Shown here one piece after another: positions 48,446 to 57,288 of a stretch of 64,000 bases of DNA (the first letter of the stretch is position 1; each line of letters starts with the position of its first letter). The stretch is from an uncultured Paenibacillaceae bacterium (GTDB lineage Bacteria; Bacillota; Bacilli; Paenibacillales; K13), in the NCBI GenBank assembly GCA_913056365.1, contig CAJXLT010000002.1:186001-250000 (forward strand), given 5' to 3'. The translations under genes and the position numbers were made by a program. Under the pieces are notes generated by a model, which searched no databases, was not told the DNA's origin, and saw only the letters and a program-made list of their open reading frames with translations.

Positions 48446-50050
48446 TTATGATTTTGCGCAATTGTCTACAGCATGTGTCCGCAGCGACATTAGCTGCTGA
48501 AGGAGAGGAGCGAGAGCAGCATCTATGCGCTGTCCTGCTGCTTTCTCAAATTGAACAAGTCCGCCGTTCCAGATCGCCTTCGTAACAGCGGCATGCGGAA
48601 TATTTGGAACTACACATGACGGGCGCACTGGCATCGTTCTCAACCATGGTTTAACAATATCAGCGGAAGCCTTGTTAGCAACCCAGTGTATAGGTATGTT
48701 AGATTCCGTGTATGATTCCAGCATCGCCGCAGCCCAATTCGCTTCTCTGCTGCCTGCCTTAGCCGGGAAAGGATCAACAGCGCAGACAATCGCCGCAGCG
48801 CGAGGCAGCAGCGCTCGAATGGTATCTTGGTCCCAGCAAGTACCGATATCTGCGAACACTAGCCCGCTCTCACATAAATCGATCATGCGGCGCAGCTGCA
48901 CAGCATCTGTCTTCATACCGGCAGGACGATCTGGGGGAAGCGGGTACCACAATGTCCCATACTGCTGCCAGCGTGCGGCCGCACGAAGCCCGTCTTGCTC
49001 AAGCGCCCGATTGCACAGGAACCGATAGCTTCTCGGGCGATGCTCTTCACCGTTAAGTAAGTGATAATGCTCTGCACGGCCTCCGGGCAGCTCAAGCACA
49101 CCGCATGGCATTCCTGCACGCATCCATGCCGCTGCAAGCGCCATCGTCAAGAACGTTGAACCCGCTCCGCTATACAAGCCGCCAACAAGAATCAAGGATG
49201 GCAAGCGGTCTTCATGTAATGTAGCCAAGGATACTGCGGCTAGATGAGAATCCAACTGTTCAAATGCACGCCTTGCTTCACTAGCCGATTGGAATCGAAG
49301 CGCTGGATCACCTTGCAGCAAGCGAAGTAGGATATCCATAAGTTGCGGCAGTTCATCGGTCGGTAAGCTGAGAGCAGACCGACCTGCCGGCGATACCCCG
49401 CGATTCACCAAGTAATACAGCAGTCCACCTAGCTGGTACAAGTCGCTGCGTGTATCTACCGCTCTCCCTGCAAGCTGCTCCGGCGAAGCAAATTGCGGTG
49501 TGCCGTAACGACCCAGTGTCCTAGTTGATTGTGATTGCTCTGTCAAGCCGACTGACAGTGATCTCTCTTGCAAGCTGGCAATGCCGAAATCAATCAGCCG
49601 CACATGCCCTTGCTTATCAAGCATGACATTCGAAGGCTTCAAGTCACGATGCATGATAGCAGTCGGTCCGGTGTCGTGCAAATATGCTAATAACTCACTC
49701 AGCTGCTTCCCGATACGAACGACTTCGTGAAGCGGAAGTCTGCGTCCATGACGTTGAAACCGCTGCTCGACCGTCTCTCCTTCGACGTACTCCATAATGA
49801 TCCAGCCTTCTTCGTCTTCCTTCCACACATCGATCACTTCCGGTAAATACGGATGATCAAGCGTGACGAGTACTTTCGCCTCCCGCTCCCATATTCGCTG
49901 TGTCAGGCTTCCGCCTTGAACGAGCTTGGCCGCGCGCAGCTTACCATGCACCTTCAAGTCCCTCACGAGAAATACACTGCCCATACCGCCTGCTCCTAGC
50001 GGCTGCACCATTTCATAGCGGCCACCGAGCAACGTTCCCATCTTCTTCAT
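48446..50050 (-). CDS. Ser/Thr protein kinase (Hanks type) with C-terminal MinD/ParA-like P-loop region
   Basis: LGAGGMGSVFLV, IMHRDLKPSNVMLD, LIDFGIASL, GTPQFASPEQL; C-terminal LILVGGLYSGAGSTFLTMALAAAWMRAG. Confidence 0.85.
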   Translation of the reverse strand: MKKMGTLLGGRYEMVQPLGAGGMGSVFLVRDLKVHGKLRAAKLVQGGSLTQRIWEREAKVLVTLDHPYLPEVIDVWKEDEEGWIIMEYVEGETVEQRFQRHGRRLPLHEVVRIGKQLSELLAYLHDTGPTAIMHRDLKPSNVMLDKQGHVRLIDFGIASLQERSLSVGLTEQSQSTRTLGRYGTPQFASPEQLAGRAVDTRSDLYQLGGLLYYLVNRGVSPAGRSALSLPTDELPQLMDILLRLLQGDPALRFQSASEARRAFEQLDSHLAAVSLATLHEDRLPSLILVGGLYSGAGSTFLTMALAAAWMRAGMPCGVLELPGGRAEHYHLLNGEEHRPRSYRFLCNRALEQDGLRAAARWQQYGTLWYPLPPDRPAGMKTDAVQLRRMIDLCESGLVFADIGTCWDQDTIRALLPRAAAIVCAVDPFPAKAGSREANWAAAMLESYTESNIPIHWVANKASADIVKPWLRTMPVRPSCVVPNIPHAAVTKAIWNGGLVQFEKAAGQRIDAALAPLLQQLMSLRTHAVDNCAKS

Positions 50051-50336
50051 CATACCCCTCCCTTCAGAATGGTTGGGACATTCTTCCTTATTCCATGAGT
50101 ATAGCTTGCAACATTCGTATGTACAAGTATTCTTACACGGTCTGTCGCAGAGCGATTCGTATATACCTCCGTATTTGGGAGCATCATGCCGGATTTGTAT
50201 ATGCTCGGGTTCTCACTTCCGGTCAGCCATCACCAATGTATGAGATGACGTTCAAGGCATGCAAATGCTAGTTTATAATTTCCGTTCTTTCCCTGTATAC
50301 TTATAACAGATACACAAAAGGAGTGGATCATGAATC

Positions 50337-50504
50337 ATGTCCCAACCTGCTACAGATGATAAGCGAAGTAAAGTATTGAAGAAGAGTATCGACTCACTGA
50401 TTCAAATTGACAATCAATCCGGCTTGAATGCTCATCAACAAATCTTAATGAACAAGTTTCTGAAAGAACTCCATCACACGCATCATGCGAAATCATCCAC
50501 ATAA
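50337..50504 (+). CDS. Small protein (55 aa) of unknown function
   Basis: Below ORF-track cutoff: AAAAGGAG RBS then MSQPATDDKRSKVLKKSIDSLIQIDNQSGLNAHQQILMNKFLKELHHTHHAKSST; followed by terminator. Confidence 0.65.
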   Translation: MSQPATDDKRSKVLKKSIDSLIQIDNQSGLNAHQQILMNKFLKELHHTHHAKSST

Positions 50505-50520
50505 CGATGACATGACGAAG

Positions 50521-50557
50521 AAGCTGACTGCGCTTTACACGCGGTCAGCTTTTTTTC
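50521..50557 (+). terminator. Intrinsic terminator
   Basis: AGCTGACTGCG-CTTTACA-CGCGGTCAGCT followed by a T-run. Confidence 0.85.
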
Positions 50558-50571
50558 CATTTGCGATACAG

Positions 50572-51363
50572 CTATATACGTTTGTTCACTTTCGTCCTTC
50601 TTCGCCGTTTACTATTGATTTTGTGCCGAATTTGGCTAATCTTCGCATACAGCTTCTCATTCTCGTGATGCTTGAACAAGCGTACGCCCGGTGCTGTATT
50701 CGCCTCCAACAGCCACACCTTGCCATCTTGGTCAACGGCTAAGTCCAAGCCGAGACTACGAAGACCAGGGTAGGCTTCGCCTAACGCGCCAGCGACATGT
50801 CTCGAAATCGCGATAAGCTCGTGCTCGATTCTCTCTATCTGATCAACATCGAATTCCGTTGCTGTTGCCAACGCCTGCCGAACCGTGATGGGCACGCCGC
50901 CGCGCGTTCGATTCGTCGTAATTTGAGCAGGCGGCGCCATCTTCCCCATCGCACCCATGCAATGCCAGACGGAGCCTGGTTTCATGAGCAATACCCGAAA
51001 GTCAATAAGCCGATCTTCGTTGCAGATCAATGTGATCCCTTGCTGGATCACGTATTTCCGCCTTTGCTTCCGGTGGCGGATTACACGATACAAGGCTTGC
51101 GGCGTAGCGAACGTGCGAGTCGGATAGCCCTGTTGATCCAGAATCAACTGCTTGTTCAAGCGGGAAACCTTCATCACACCGCGTCCGCCCATACCGTGTT
51201 CTGGCTTGACATATACGGCATCGAATTCATCCAACAGCTCGCACATGGACTGTTCGGTCAACCGTTCCATCCTAGGCAGCGCGTCTTTCAGCAGCAGTTC
51301 GTTCAATAGGGCGGCGTGCTTTTCCCATTTGCTTGATACATACAGACGGTGTCTCGGGTCCAT
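50572..51363 (-). CDS. YheC/YheD family ATP-grasp protein (endospore coat-associated)
   Basis: YVKPEHGMGGRGVMKV, YVIQQGI, DFRVLLMKPGSVWHCMGAMGKMAPP, WLLEANTAPG. Confidence 0.8.
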   Translation of the reverse strand: MDPRHRLYVSSKWEKHAALLNELLLKDALPRMERLTEQSMCELLDEFDAVYVKPEHGMGGRGVMKVSRLNKQLILDQQGYPTRTFATPQALYRVIRHRKQRRKYVIQQGITLICNEDRLIDFRVLLMKPGSVWHCMGAMGKMAPPAQITTNRTRGGVPITVRQALATATEFDVDQIERIEHELIAISRHVAGALGEAYPGLRSLGLDLAVDQDGKVWLLEANTAPGVRLFKHHENEKLYAKISQIRHKINSKRRRRTKVNKRI

Positions 51364-51420
51364 TCATATCGCCCTCCTCCGGATATATCTATGCGGAAGA
51401 AGGTTGTTCGGTTTGGGCGC

Positions 51421-52410
51421 TTATACAGGTTGATTCAATTCCTTGGCAGCAATCGCGCTTGCAACCTGCTCACCATGAAATCGTCCGTTCTCAATATAAA
51501 TCACATTCGCACGACTGCCTGCCGCAACTACACCAGCAATATACACACCTTGTACATTCGTTTCCATCGTTTCCGAATCATAAGCCGGCTGACCAGTCTC
51601 CAAATCAGTCTGCACACCCATACTTTGCAAGAAACTGCGGTCCGGACGAAATCCAGTAAGCACCAGCACATCGTCATTCGGGAGCTCCTCACGTGTCCCG
51701 TCTCTGCTCACAACAATCGAATTCGGCTTAATTTCTAACAGCTTCGTCTTCCAATACATGTGAATCTTATCTTTCTCTACTCGACTCAAGAATAACGGCT
51801 TCACCCATGACTTCACGTTCTCTGTCAGTTCCTCACCGCGATAGACGACCGTGACATCCGCTCCCGCGCGATACAGCTCAAGCGCAGCATCCACAGCAGA
51901 ATTACGCCCCCCGATAATCGCTACCTTACGGCCGACATACGGATGCGCTTCGCGAAATACATGCGATACCTTCGGCAAGTCTTCGCCATATACGCCCAAG
52001 TAATTCGGCCAATCAAAATACCCTGTCGCCACGATAATATTAGCTGTCTCATAACAGGCCTGAATGCCGTGCCGATCCTCCGTATGCACAGCGAATGTCC
52101 CATCGTCCCGCTTGCTCACCTGCTTCACTTCCTCATAGGTGCGGACACGAATCCCTCGCCTGCGTACGACAGTAGAGTAATATTCCAGCCCCTCCCGCCG
52201 AGATGGCTTGTCGTTCGGTGTCACGAATGGTACTCCGCCGATCTCCAACAGGTCAGGCGTACTATGAAATTGCATAAATGTAGGGTACTCATATACGGAC
52301 TGCACAATACAGCCTTTCTCAATGACGAGTGGTTCAATCCCTCGATCCTGCAGCGCTGCAGCTGTTGCCAACCCGCATGGTCCAGCGCCGATTACAATCG
52401 CTTTTTCCAT
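51421..52410 (-). CDS. ypdA: YpdA family bacillithiol disulfide reductase-like flavoprotein
   Basis: AIVIGAGPCGLATAAALQDRGI, FHSTPDLLEIGGVPFVTPNDKPSRREGLEYY. Confidence 0.85.
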   Translation of the reverse strand: MEKAIVIGAGPCGLATAAALQDRGIEPLVIEKGCIVQSVYEYPTFMQFHSTPDLLEIGGVPFVTPNDKPSRREGLEYYSTVVRRRGIRVRTYEEVKQVSKRDDGTFAVHTEDRHGIQACYETANIIVATGYFDWPNYLGVYGEDLPKVSHVFREAHPYVGRKVAIIGGRNSAVDAALELYRAGADVTVVYRGEELTENVKSWVKPLFLSRVEKDKIHMYWKTKLLEIKPNSIVVSRDGTREELPNDDVLVLTGFRPDRSFLQSMGVQTDLETGQPAYDSETMETNVQGVYIAGVVAAGSRANVIYIENGRFHGEQVASAIAAKELNQPV

Positions 52411-52442
52411 GATTTCTCCTCCCCTTGATGTCCAGTTGCTTC

Positions 52443-53222
52443 CTATCCTTCTCTCACCTTGGCCCAAGGCCGATCCTTATACCATTCCAATTCTGCCTGC
52501 ACGTCATAGGCTCGGGCAATGAGATCACTAGTGACAACCTCATGCTTCGCTCCTGCGGCTTCAATGCGTCCGGCGCCTAACAGCAGCACATGGGTGAATA
52601 ACGGCATGATTTCTTCGATATGATGTGTCACATATAGAAACTGAACCCCTCTGTCACTGAGCAGCTGCAAATCTGCGAGAAATCGCTCGCGCTCATATAA
52701 GTCCAGACCGGAGCAGGGCTCATCGAGAATGAGCAGCTTCGGATTGGCCATCATCGCTCTTGCCAGCATTACTTTCTTACGCTCACCCTGAGACAAAGTA
52801 CCAAGCGCCTGATCAGTCAGATGGGCGATACGCAGTTCCTTCAGCAGTTCTCTTGCACGATGCTCAACCTCAGCTGGCACAGCTTGATACAGTCGCAAAT
52901 AAGCATGAACACCGCTGGCAACTACTTCCCATACCGGGTCGCGAAGCGCCAGCTTATCCATCAGCGATTGGCTAATGTAGCCGATACGCTTGCGTACTTC
53001 TCGTACATCACACTGTCCATACGTCTCGCCGAGCACTTGAACGGTGCCCGATGTCGGGAACAAATAACCGTTGATCATTTCGAGCATCGTCGTCTTCCCC
53101 GAGCCGTTGCGCCCAAGAATGACCCAATGCTCCTCATTGTTCATCGTGAACGATACATTGTGCAGGATGGTGCGGGTATCCCGCTTCCAGCTGACCTGAT
53201 CGAATGTAATCATAGGAATCAT
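52443..53222 (-). CDS. ABC transporter ATP-binding protein
   Basis: LGRNGSGKTTMLEMINGYLFP, LSQGERKKVMLARAMMANPKLLILDEPCSGLD. Confidence 0.9.
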   Translation of the reverse strand: MIPMITFDQVSWKRDTRTILHNVSFTMNNEEHWVILGRNGSGKTTMLEMINGYLFPTSGTVQVLGETYGQCDVREVRKRIGYISQSLMDKLALRDPVWEVVASGVHAYLRLYQAVPAEVEHRARELLKELRIAHLTDQALGTLSQGERKKVMLARAMMANPKLLILDEPCSGLDLYERERFLADLQLLSDRGVQFLYVTHHIEEIMPLFTHVLLLGAGRIEAAGAKHEVVTSDLIARAYDVQAELEWYKDRPWAKVREG

Positions 53223-53271
53223 TTCCCCTCTAGTCCTCTACGCTTTCTTACCTAACCGAACGAATACTCGA

Positions 53272-53628
53272 TTATGGCTTGCTTCGATGTGCTTGTGCCA
53301 GCTCCAGCAACAAGGCATCCGGCATCGGTCCGTTGTGCACAGCAACATGCTCTGGCTTCGAGGAATAGAGCAGCTGATACATGTTCATCCGGCCGGTAAC
53401 ACTCGAAGTGTGCAGATACACATGTTCCGCATATAAGCCTCTCTCGACAATCTGCCGAACAAGGTCGAAGCCCGTCGGCTCACCCCAGCCGAGATCATGA
53501 TCGAGGGACAAGATGTGCACCTCGCACGATTCCAGCAGCTGCAAGCATTCATCGGCGTTGCGTGCAAGCACGAACCCTTCCGGGCAACGGCGAATATCAT
53601 CTAGATACACATTCAGCTTCTCAGCCAT
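53272..53628 (-). CDS. Cyclic-phosphate-processing-type receiver domain (cREC_REC-like) protein
   Basis: LNVYLDDIRRCPEGFVLARNADECLQLL...ILSLDHDLGWGEPTGFDLVRQIV. Confidence 0.7.
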   Translation of the reverse strand: MAEKLNVYLDDIRRCPEGFVLARNADECLQLLESCEVHILSLDHDLGWGEPTGFDLVRQIVERGLYAEHVYLHTSSVTGRMNMYQLLYSSKPEHVAVHNGPMPDALLLELAQAHRSKP

Positions 53629-53656
53629 CTCGCATGCGCTCCCTTCTCCCGGGCAG

Positions 53657-54487
53657 TCAAGTAGTCCAAGCAGTAAGCAGCTCCAGCTCATCGCGGTGCG
53701 TCTTCCCCTTGGGCACTGGTGTTTCCAATATCATGGGCAGATTGTTCGACCATGTGCAGCGCAAAAATTGCCGAAACCGCTCCACGCCAATCATTCCATG
53801 CCCGATCGGTGCATGGCGGTCTCGCCTTGAACCGTGCCCGAATCGAGAATCATTCATATGCACAGCATGCACGTGCTGAATATACCCAAGCTGCATACCG
53901 CGTTCGAATGTGACCGACCAGCCCTGCTCGTCCCAGAGACCGCTGGCATAGGCGTGGCAGGTGTCTAGGCAGAATCCGATCCGATCCGCATGCTTGGACA
54001 GCTGGCGTATGTGCACGTGCTCCTCGAAGGCAGTCCCCTTCTCTGAACCTTCTCCTGCCATATTCTCCAGAAGAATCAATACTTCTCCTTCATACCGATC
54101 CAGAACCTCATCTATACATTGTAAACTATTTTTATATCCTTGCAACGGGTCTTTATTATGAAATTTGCCAAAATGCACAACGACGCCAAGCGATCCACAA
54201 GCCTCTGCAATAACCAGATCATTGACGAGAGACGCCATCATACTCACACGCGCATGCTCAGGTACCGCGATATTAATCGGATAAGCCGAATGCGCAATGG
54301 AACGAATACCGTGCTCTGCGCAATAGAAGCGACAGCGCGCAGCATCTTGTTCGTTGAATGACGGCTTTAATGCTAGGCTGCGCGGGTTCTTCGGAAAGTA
54401 TTGAAAGGCGCGTCCTCCTAGCCTATGTGCGAAGCGAGCAGCTTCATAATAACCGCGCCTGGTGCTGACATGACTGCCGAACAACAT
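53657..54487 (-). CDS. nfo: Deoxyribonuclease IV (AP endonuclease)
   Basis: MLFGSHVSTRRGYYEAARFAHRLGGRAFQYFPKNPRS, CLDTCHAYASG, HMNDSRFGHGSRRDRHAPIGHGMIG. Confidence 0.85.
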   Translation of the reverse strand: MLFGSHVSTRRGYYEAARFAHRLGGRAFQYFPKNPRSLALKPSFNEQDAARCRFYCAEHGIRSIAHSAYPINIAVPEHARVSMMASLVNDLVIAEACGSLGVVVHFGKFHNKDPLQGYKNSLQCIDEVLDRYEGEVLILLENMAGEGSEKGTAFEEHVHIRQLSKHADRIGFCLDTCHAYASGLWDEQGWSVTFERGMQLGYIQHVHAVHMNDSRFGHGSRRDRHAPIGHGMIGVERFRQFLRCTWSNNLPMILETPVPKGKTHRDELELLTAWTT

Positions 54488-54500
54488 CACAGTCCCCCCC

Positions 54501-55310
54501 TTAATGCTGACATACCGAGCAGAAGAACATCTTGCGCCCAGATGAAGTTTCCTTCTGTATAGCAGCACCACAGCGCGGGCATGGCTCGTCCTCCCGATCA
54601 TAGACTTGGCAGCGTTCCGTATACTTCCCAGTCAATCGATCACCTGTATAAAATGGCTGCTCCATGTAACCGCCATATTGAATAGCAGTGCGCAACACAC
54701 GCTGGATCGAATCATACAAGCGCTCCCAATCATTCTCCGATAGCGATGGACAAGCTCGAGCCGGACGAATACCGGCCTCATAGCATATTTCATCCGCATA
54801 GCAGTTGCCAATACCGGCGATCACATGCTGATTGACCAGCTGCAGCTTCAACCGCCCCCGCTTCTTCGCCATTCGCACTAGCCACTGCTCCATGGTCAGT
54901 TCGGGCTGAAGCGGCTCCGGACCAAGCGGGTGAAGCCGTTCCGCTAATCCGGTTGCGTCTAGCAAATGCAAGTAACCTAGTCGCAATCCGATGAAATACA
55001 AGGAGCCCTTGACCGTATCCAAGCGAACCTGAATAGTCCGATCCGGCTTGTCTGCTTCCTTACCCCAGAACATCCAGCCGCCAAGCATTAAGTGCAGAAG
55101 CAAATGCTCGCCTGAATCAAGCGTAAAGATGAGATGCTTCGCTCTTCGTCTAATACTTGTCACTGTTCGCCCTATAACCTTGCGGGTGAAGTGGACGGTC
55201 GACACGTTCAGCGACTTCTCTCGACCTATGTATACGTCTGTGATGACATATCCTCTCAGCTGTTCTGTCAGCAGCCGCCGATACGTCTCCATCTCAGGCA
55301 ACTCCGGCAT
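54501..55310 (-). CDS. mutM: Formamidopyrimidine-DNA glycosylase
   Basis: PELPEMETYRRLL, GIGNCYADEICYEAGI, zinc finger CPRCGAAIQKETSSGRKMFFCSVCQ. Confidence 0.85.
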   Translation of the reverse strand: MPELPEMETYRRLLTEQLRGYVITDVYIGREKSLNVSTVHFTRKVIGRTVTSIRRRAKHLIFTLDSGEHLLLHLMLGGWMFWGKEADKPDRTIQVRLDTVKGSLYFIGLRLGYLHLLDATGLAERLHPLGPEPLQPELTMEQWLVRMAKKRGRLKLQLVNQHVIAGIGNCYADEICYEAGIRPARACPSLSENDWERLYDSIQRVLRTAIQYGGYMEQPFYTGDRLTGKYTERCQVYDREDEPCPRCGAAIQKETSSGRKMFFCSVCQH

Positions 55311-55384
55311 CATCATAGCCTTCTTTCCATCGTTTAGAATGAATCCGTTCGACCCGGCTTCTCATGATACATAAAAGTACATAT

Positions 55385-55620
55385 TTCCTGCGATTGTGCA
55401 GGCTTTGCTTTCGAATCTCGGGGGGAGTCCGAAATTCCTGCGATTGTGCAGGCTTTGCTTCTCAAATTCGAGGAAATCTCGAAATTCCTGCGATTGTGCA
55501 TCTTTCTCAGCACGATACCGCCGGATAAGCCATTTCACACTCAAGGTTCCTGCATAATCGCAGGCTTTTGCAGAATAACCATATTTCTACGGCAAATTCC
55601 TGCACTTTCGCATTTTTTTC
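55385..55620. repeat. Five degenerate copies of a TTCCTGCRWTNGTGCAGG hairpin repeat, mainly 50-bp period
   Basis: Copies start at 55385, 55435, 55485, 55547, 55597; copies 1 and 2 share 26 identical bp. Confidence 0.85.
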
Positions 55621-55636
55621 AGGGTGTGATTTCAAC

Positions 55637-55729
55637 TCGTGCGAATTCGGTACTTCTGGCACATCCGTACCTCAGATGAATGTGTGACGTTCATTCGTGC
55701 GAATTCGGTACTTCATGTACATCCGTACC
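55637..55729. repeat. Two ~35-bp direct repeats
   Basis: TCGTGCGAATTCGGTACTTC..G.ACATCCGTACC at 55637 and 55695. Confidence 0.85.
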
Positions 55730-55739
55730 CGAACAGACA

Positions 55740-55786
55740 GCAGTCCCGCCGACTGCGGCCTGTTGGCCATGCGTCTGCGGGACTGC
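55740..55786. terminator. Intrinsic terminator-like hairpin
   Basis: GCAGTCCCGC ... GCGGGACTGC. Confidence 0.6.
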
Positions 55787-55863
55787 CGGTACTGATTAAG
55801 CTTCCCTAATTAAGCTGAAATTATGGATAGACGGATCGTGACATGTCAGCGACAACGCACGCG

Positions 55864-57288
55864 TTATCCGGTACGGTCTTGCGACGCCGCCTTGCGGCGC
55901 AGGCGATCAATACGCTTCGTAATCTCGTTCAGCTGTGCACGCTGCTTGCCGCTGTCACGTCCGCGGGCAAGCGACAGGCGGCGCAGGGCTAGCTCCTTCG
56001 CCTGCTCCGCATAATGGAGCGCGAGAGGAATATCCTTCAATCGATGCTCATAGGTCATCGCGAGCTGTACCCTCGCTTCAATAGCGGCAGCAGGGGAAGC
56101 ATCGCTGTCTTGCAAGCTTTCCTTCCAGAGCTGAACAGCTGTATGAAGCTCCCCCTTCTTCTTAAGCACTATAGCGAGTTCGTACTGTATGCCCTGCCTT
56201 GCCTCCGGCTGCAGCTCCATCAGATAGCGATATGCCGCTTCTGCTCGATCGTGCATCCCTTGATTGTCGAACCATACGCCTGCGCGGAACACTTCGCTTG
56301 CTTCCAGCGAATCGAATGACGCCGAGCCGTCAGCCAGCGCCGCGAAGTGCGCAGCCAGCAAATTAAGCGTTAGAATATCCCACTCATTATGATGGAACAC
56401 CCCTTCGAGGATGGATGGCTTCTGCTCGGCCAAGTATTTCACGTACAGCTCAGGAGCAAGAGATCCGGGCACATCGTCATGACGATATACGCCTAATCGT
56501 CTCTCTTCGACCATGCTCAATCGACAGCTAGGCAATGTCTTGCGGTATAAGCTTCGCGAAGGGTATAGGAAATCCAGATGGGCAAATCGATCCAGCTCGC
56601 CGACCTCCATGCGATGCATAACAAACCGATTGCGTACGACCGGCCAATCGAAGGTACGCCCATTGTAAGTGACGAGATGCGTATACGTCGCAAGCAACCG
56701 CTTCAATTCATGCAGCATAGCCCGTTCTTCGGCCGGATTACGAATCAGCATCTGATCGACAACAAAGACCTGTTCCCGGAAGTAGCCGATACCGATCATG
56801 AAAGGAACATTCCCCGTCCCTACACCAAGCCCTGTCGTCTCTGTGTCGAGGAACAGCATGCGTTCACAGAGCGGCGGTGCAGAGGACGAGTGCGCCAACT
56901 CCGCCAATTCCTCGTCAGCTGATGCCGGAAGCAGCGGCGCTCCCTTGCGCAGCCTCGACTTAGACTTGTCCCCCGGCTTCACTGCTACTTGCTCCAACAC
57001 ATCCGCGCAGCTTAGCAGATCACCTAGCTTCGCATAACCGTGCCGATGCGCAAGCGGAAACTGACGCCTGCGGCGGATGAAGCTGCCGCACGCATTGACA
57101 GCGAGATGAGCATCAAGCGGCGCCCACTCGGCACTTTGCACTACACGCGCGATCTCATCTGCTTCGGGTACTTGCGCGTTCGTCTGGCCTTCGCGCTCGC
57201 CACTGTCGACAGCTTTTTCCTCCTGCTGCTCGAGGTCTGGCGCTTGCGAGCGTTGCCTTTGCTTCAACAATTGGTCACGCAGTCTCAT
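55864..57288 (-). CDS. mrfB: YprB/MrfB-like RNase H-fold exonuclease with TPR-like C-terminus
   Basis: MLFLDTETTGLGVGTGNVPFMIGIGYF, VTYNGRTFDWPVVRNRF, HNEWDILTLNLLAAHFAAL. Confidence 0.8.
   Translation of the reverse strand: MRLRDQLLKQRQRSQAPDLEQQEEKAVDSGEREGQTNAQVPEADEIARVVQSAEWAPLDAHLAVNACGSFIRRRRQFPLAHRHGYAKLGDLLSCADVLEQVAVKPGDKSKSRLRKGAPLLPASADEELAELAHSSSAPPLCERMLFLDTETTGLGVGTGNVPFMIGIGYFREQVFVVDQMLIRNPAEERAMLHELKRLLATYTHLVTYNGRTFDWPVVRNRFVMHRMEVGELDRFAHLDFLYPSRSLYRKTLPSCRLSMVEERRLGVYRHDDVPGSLAPELYVKYLAEQKPSILEGVFHHNEWDILTLNLLAAHFAALADGSASFDSLEASEVFRAGVWFDNQGMHDRAEAAYRYLMELQPEARQGIQYELAIVLKKKGELHTAVQLWKESLQDSDASPAAAIEARVQLAMTYEHRLKDIPLALHYAEQAKELALRRLSLARGRDSGKQRAQLNEITKRIDRLRRKAASQDRTG

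Noticed and set aside
55385-55620. CRISPR-like 26-bp repeats with 24-bp intervals
   Set aside because: Only three regular copies, degenerate ends, intervals resemble each other and fold back, and no cas genes nearby.
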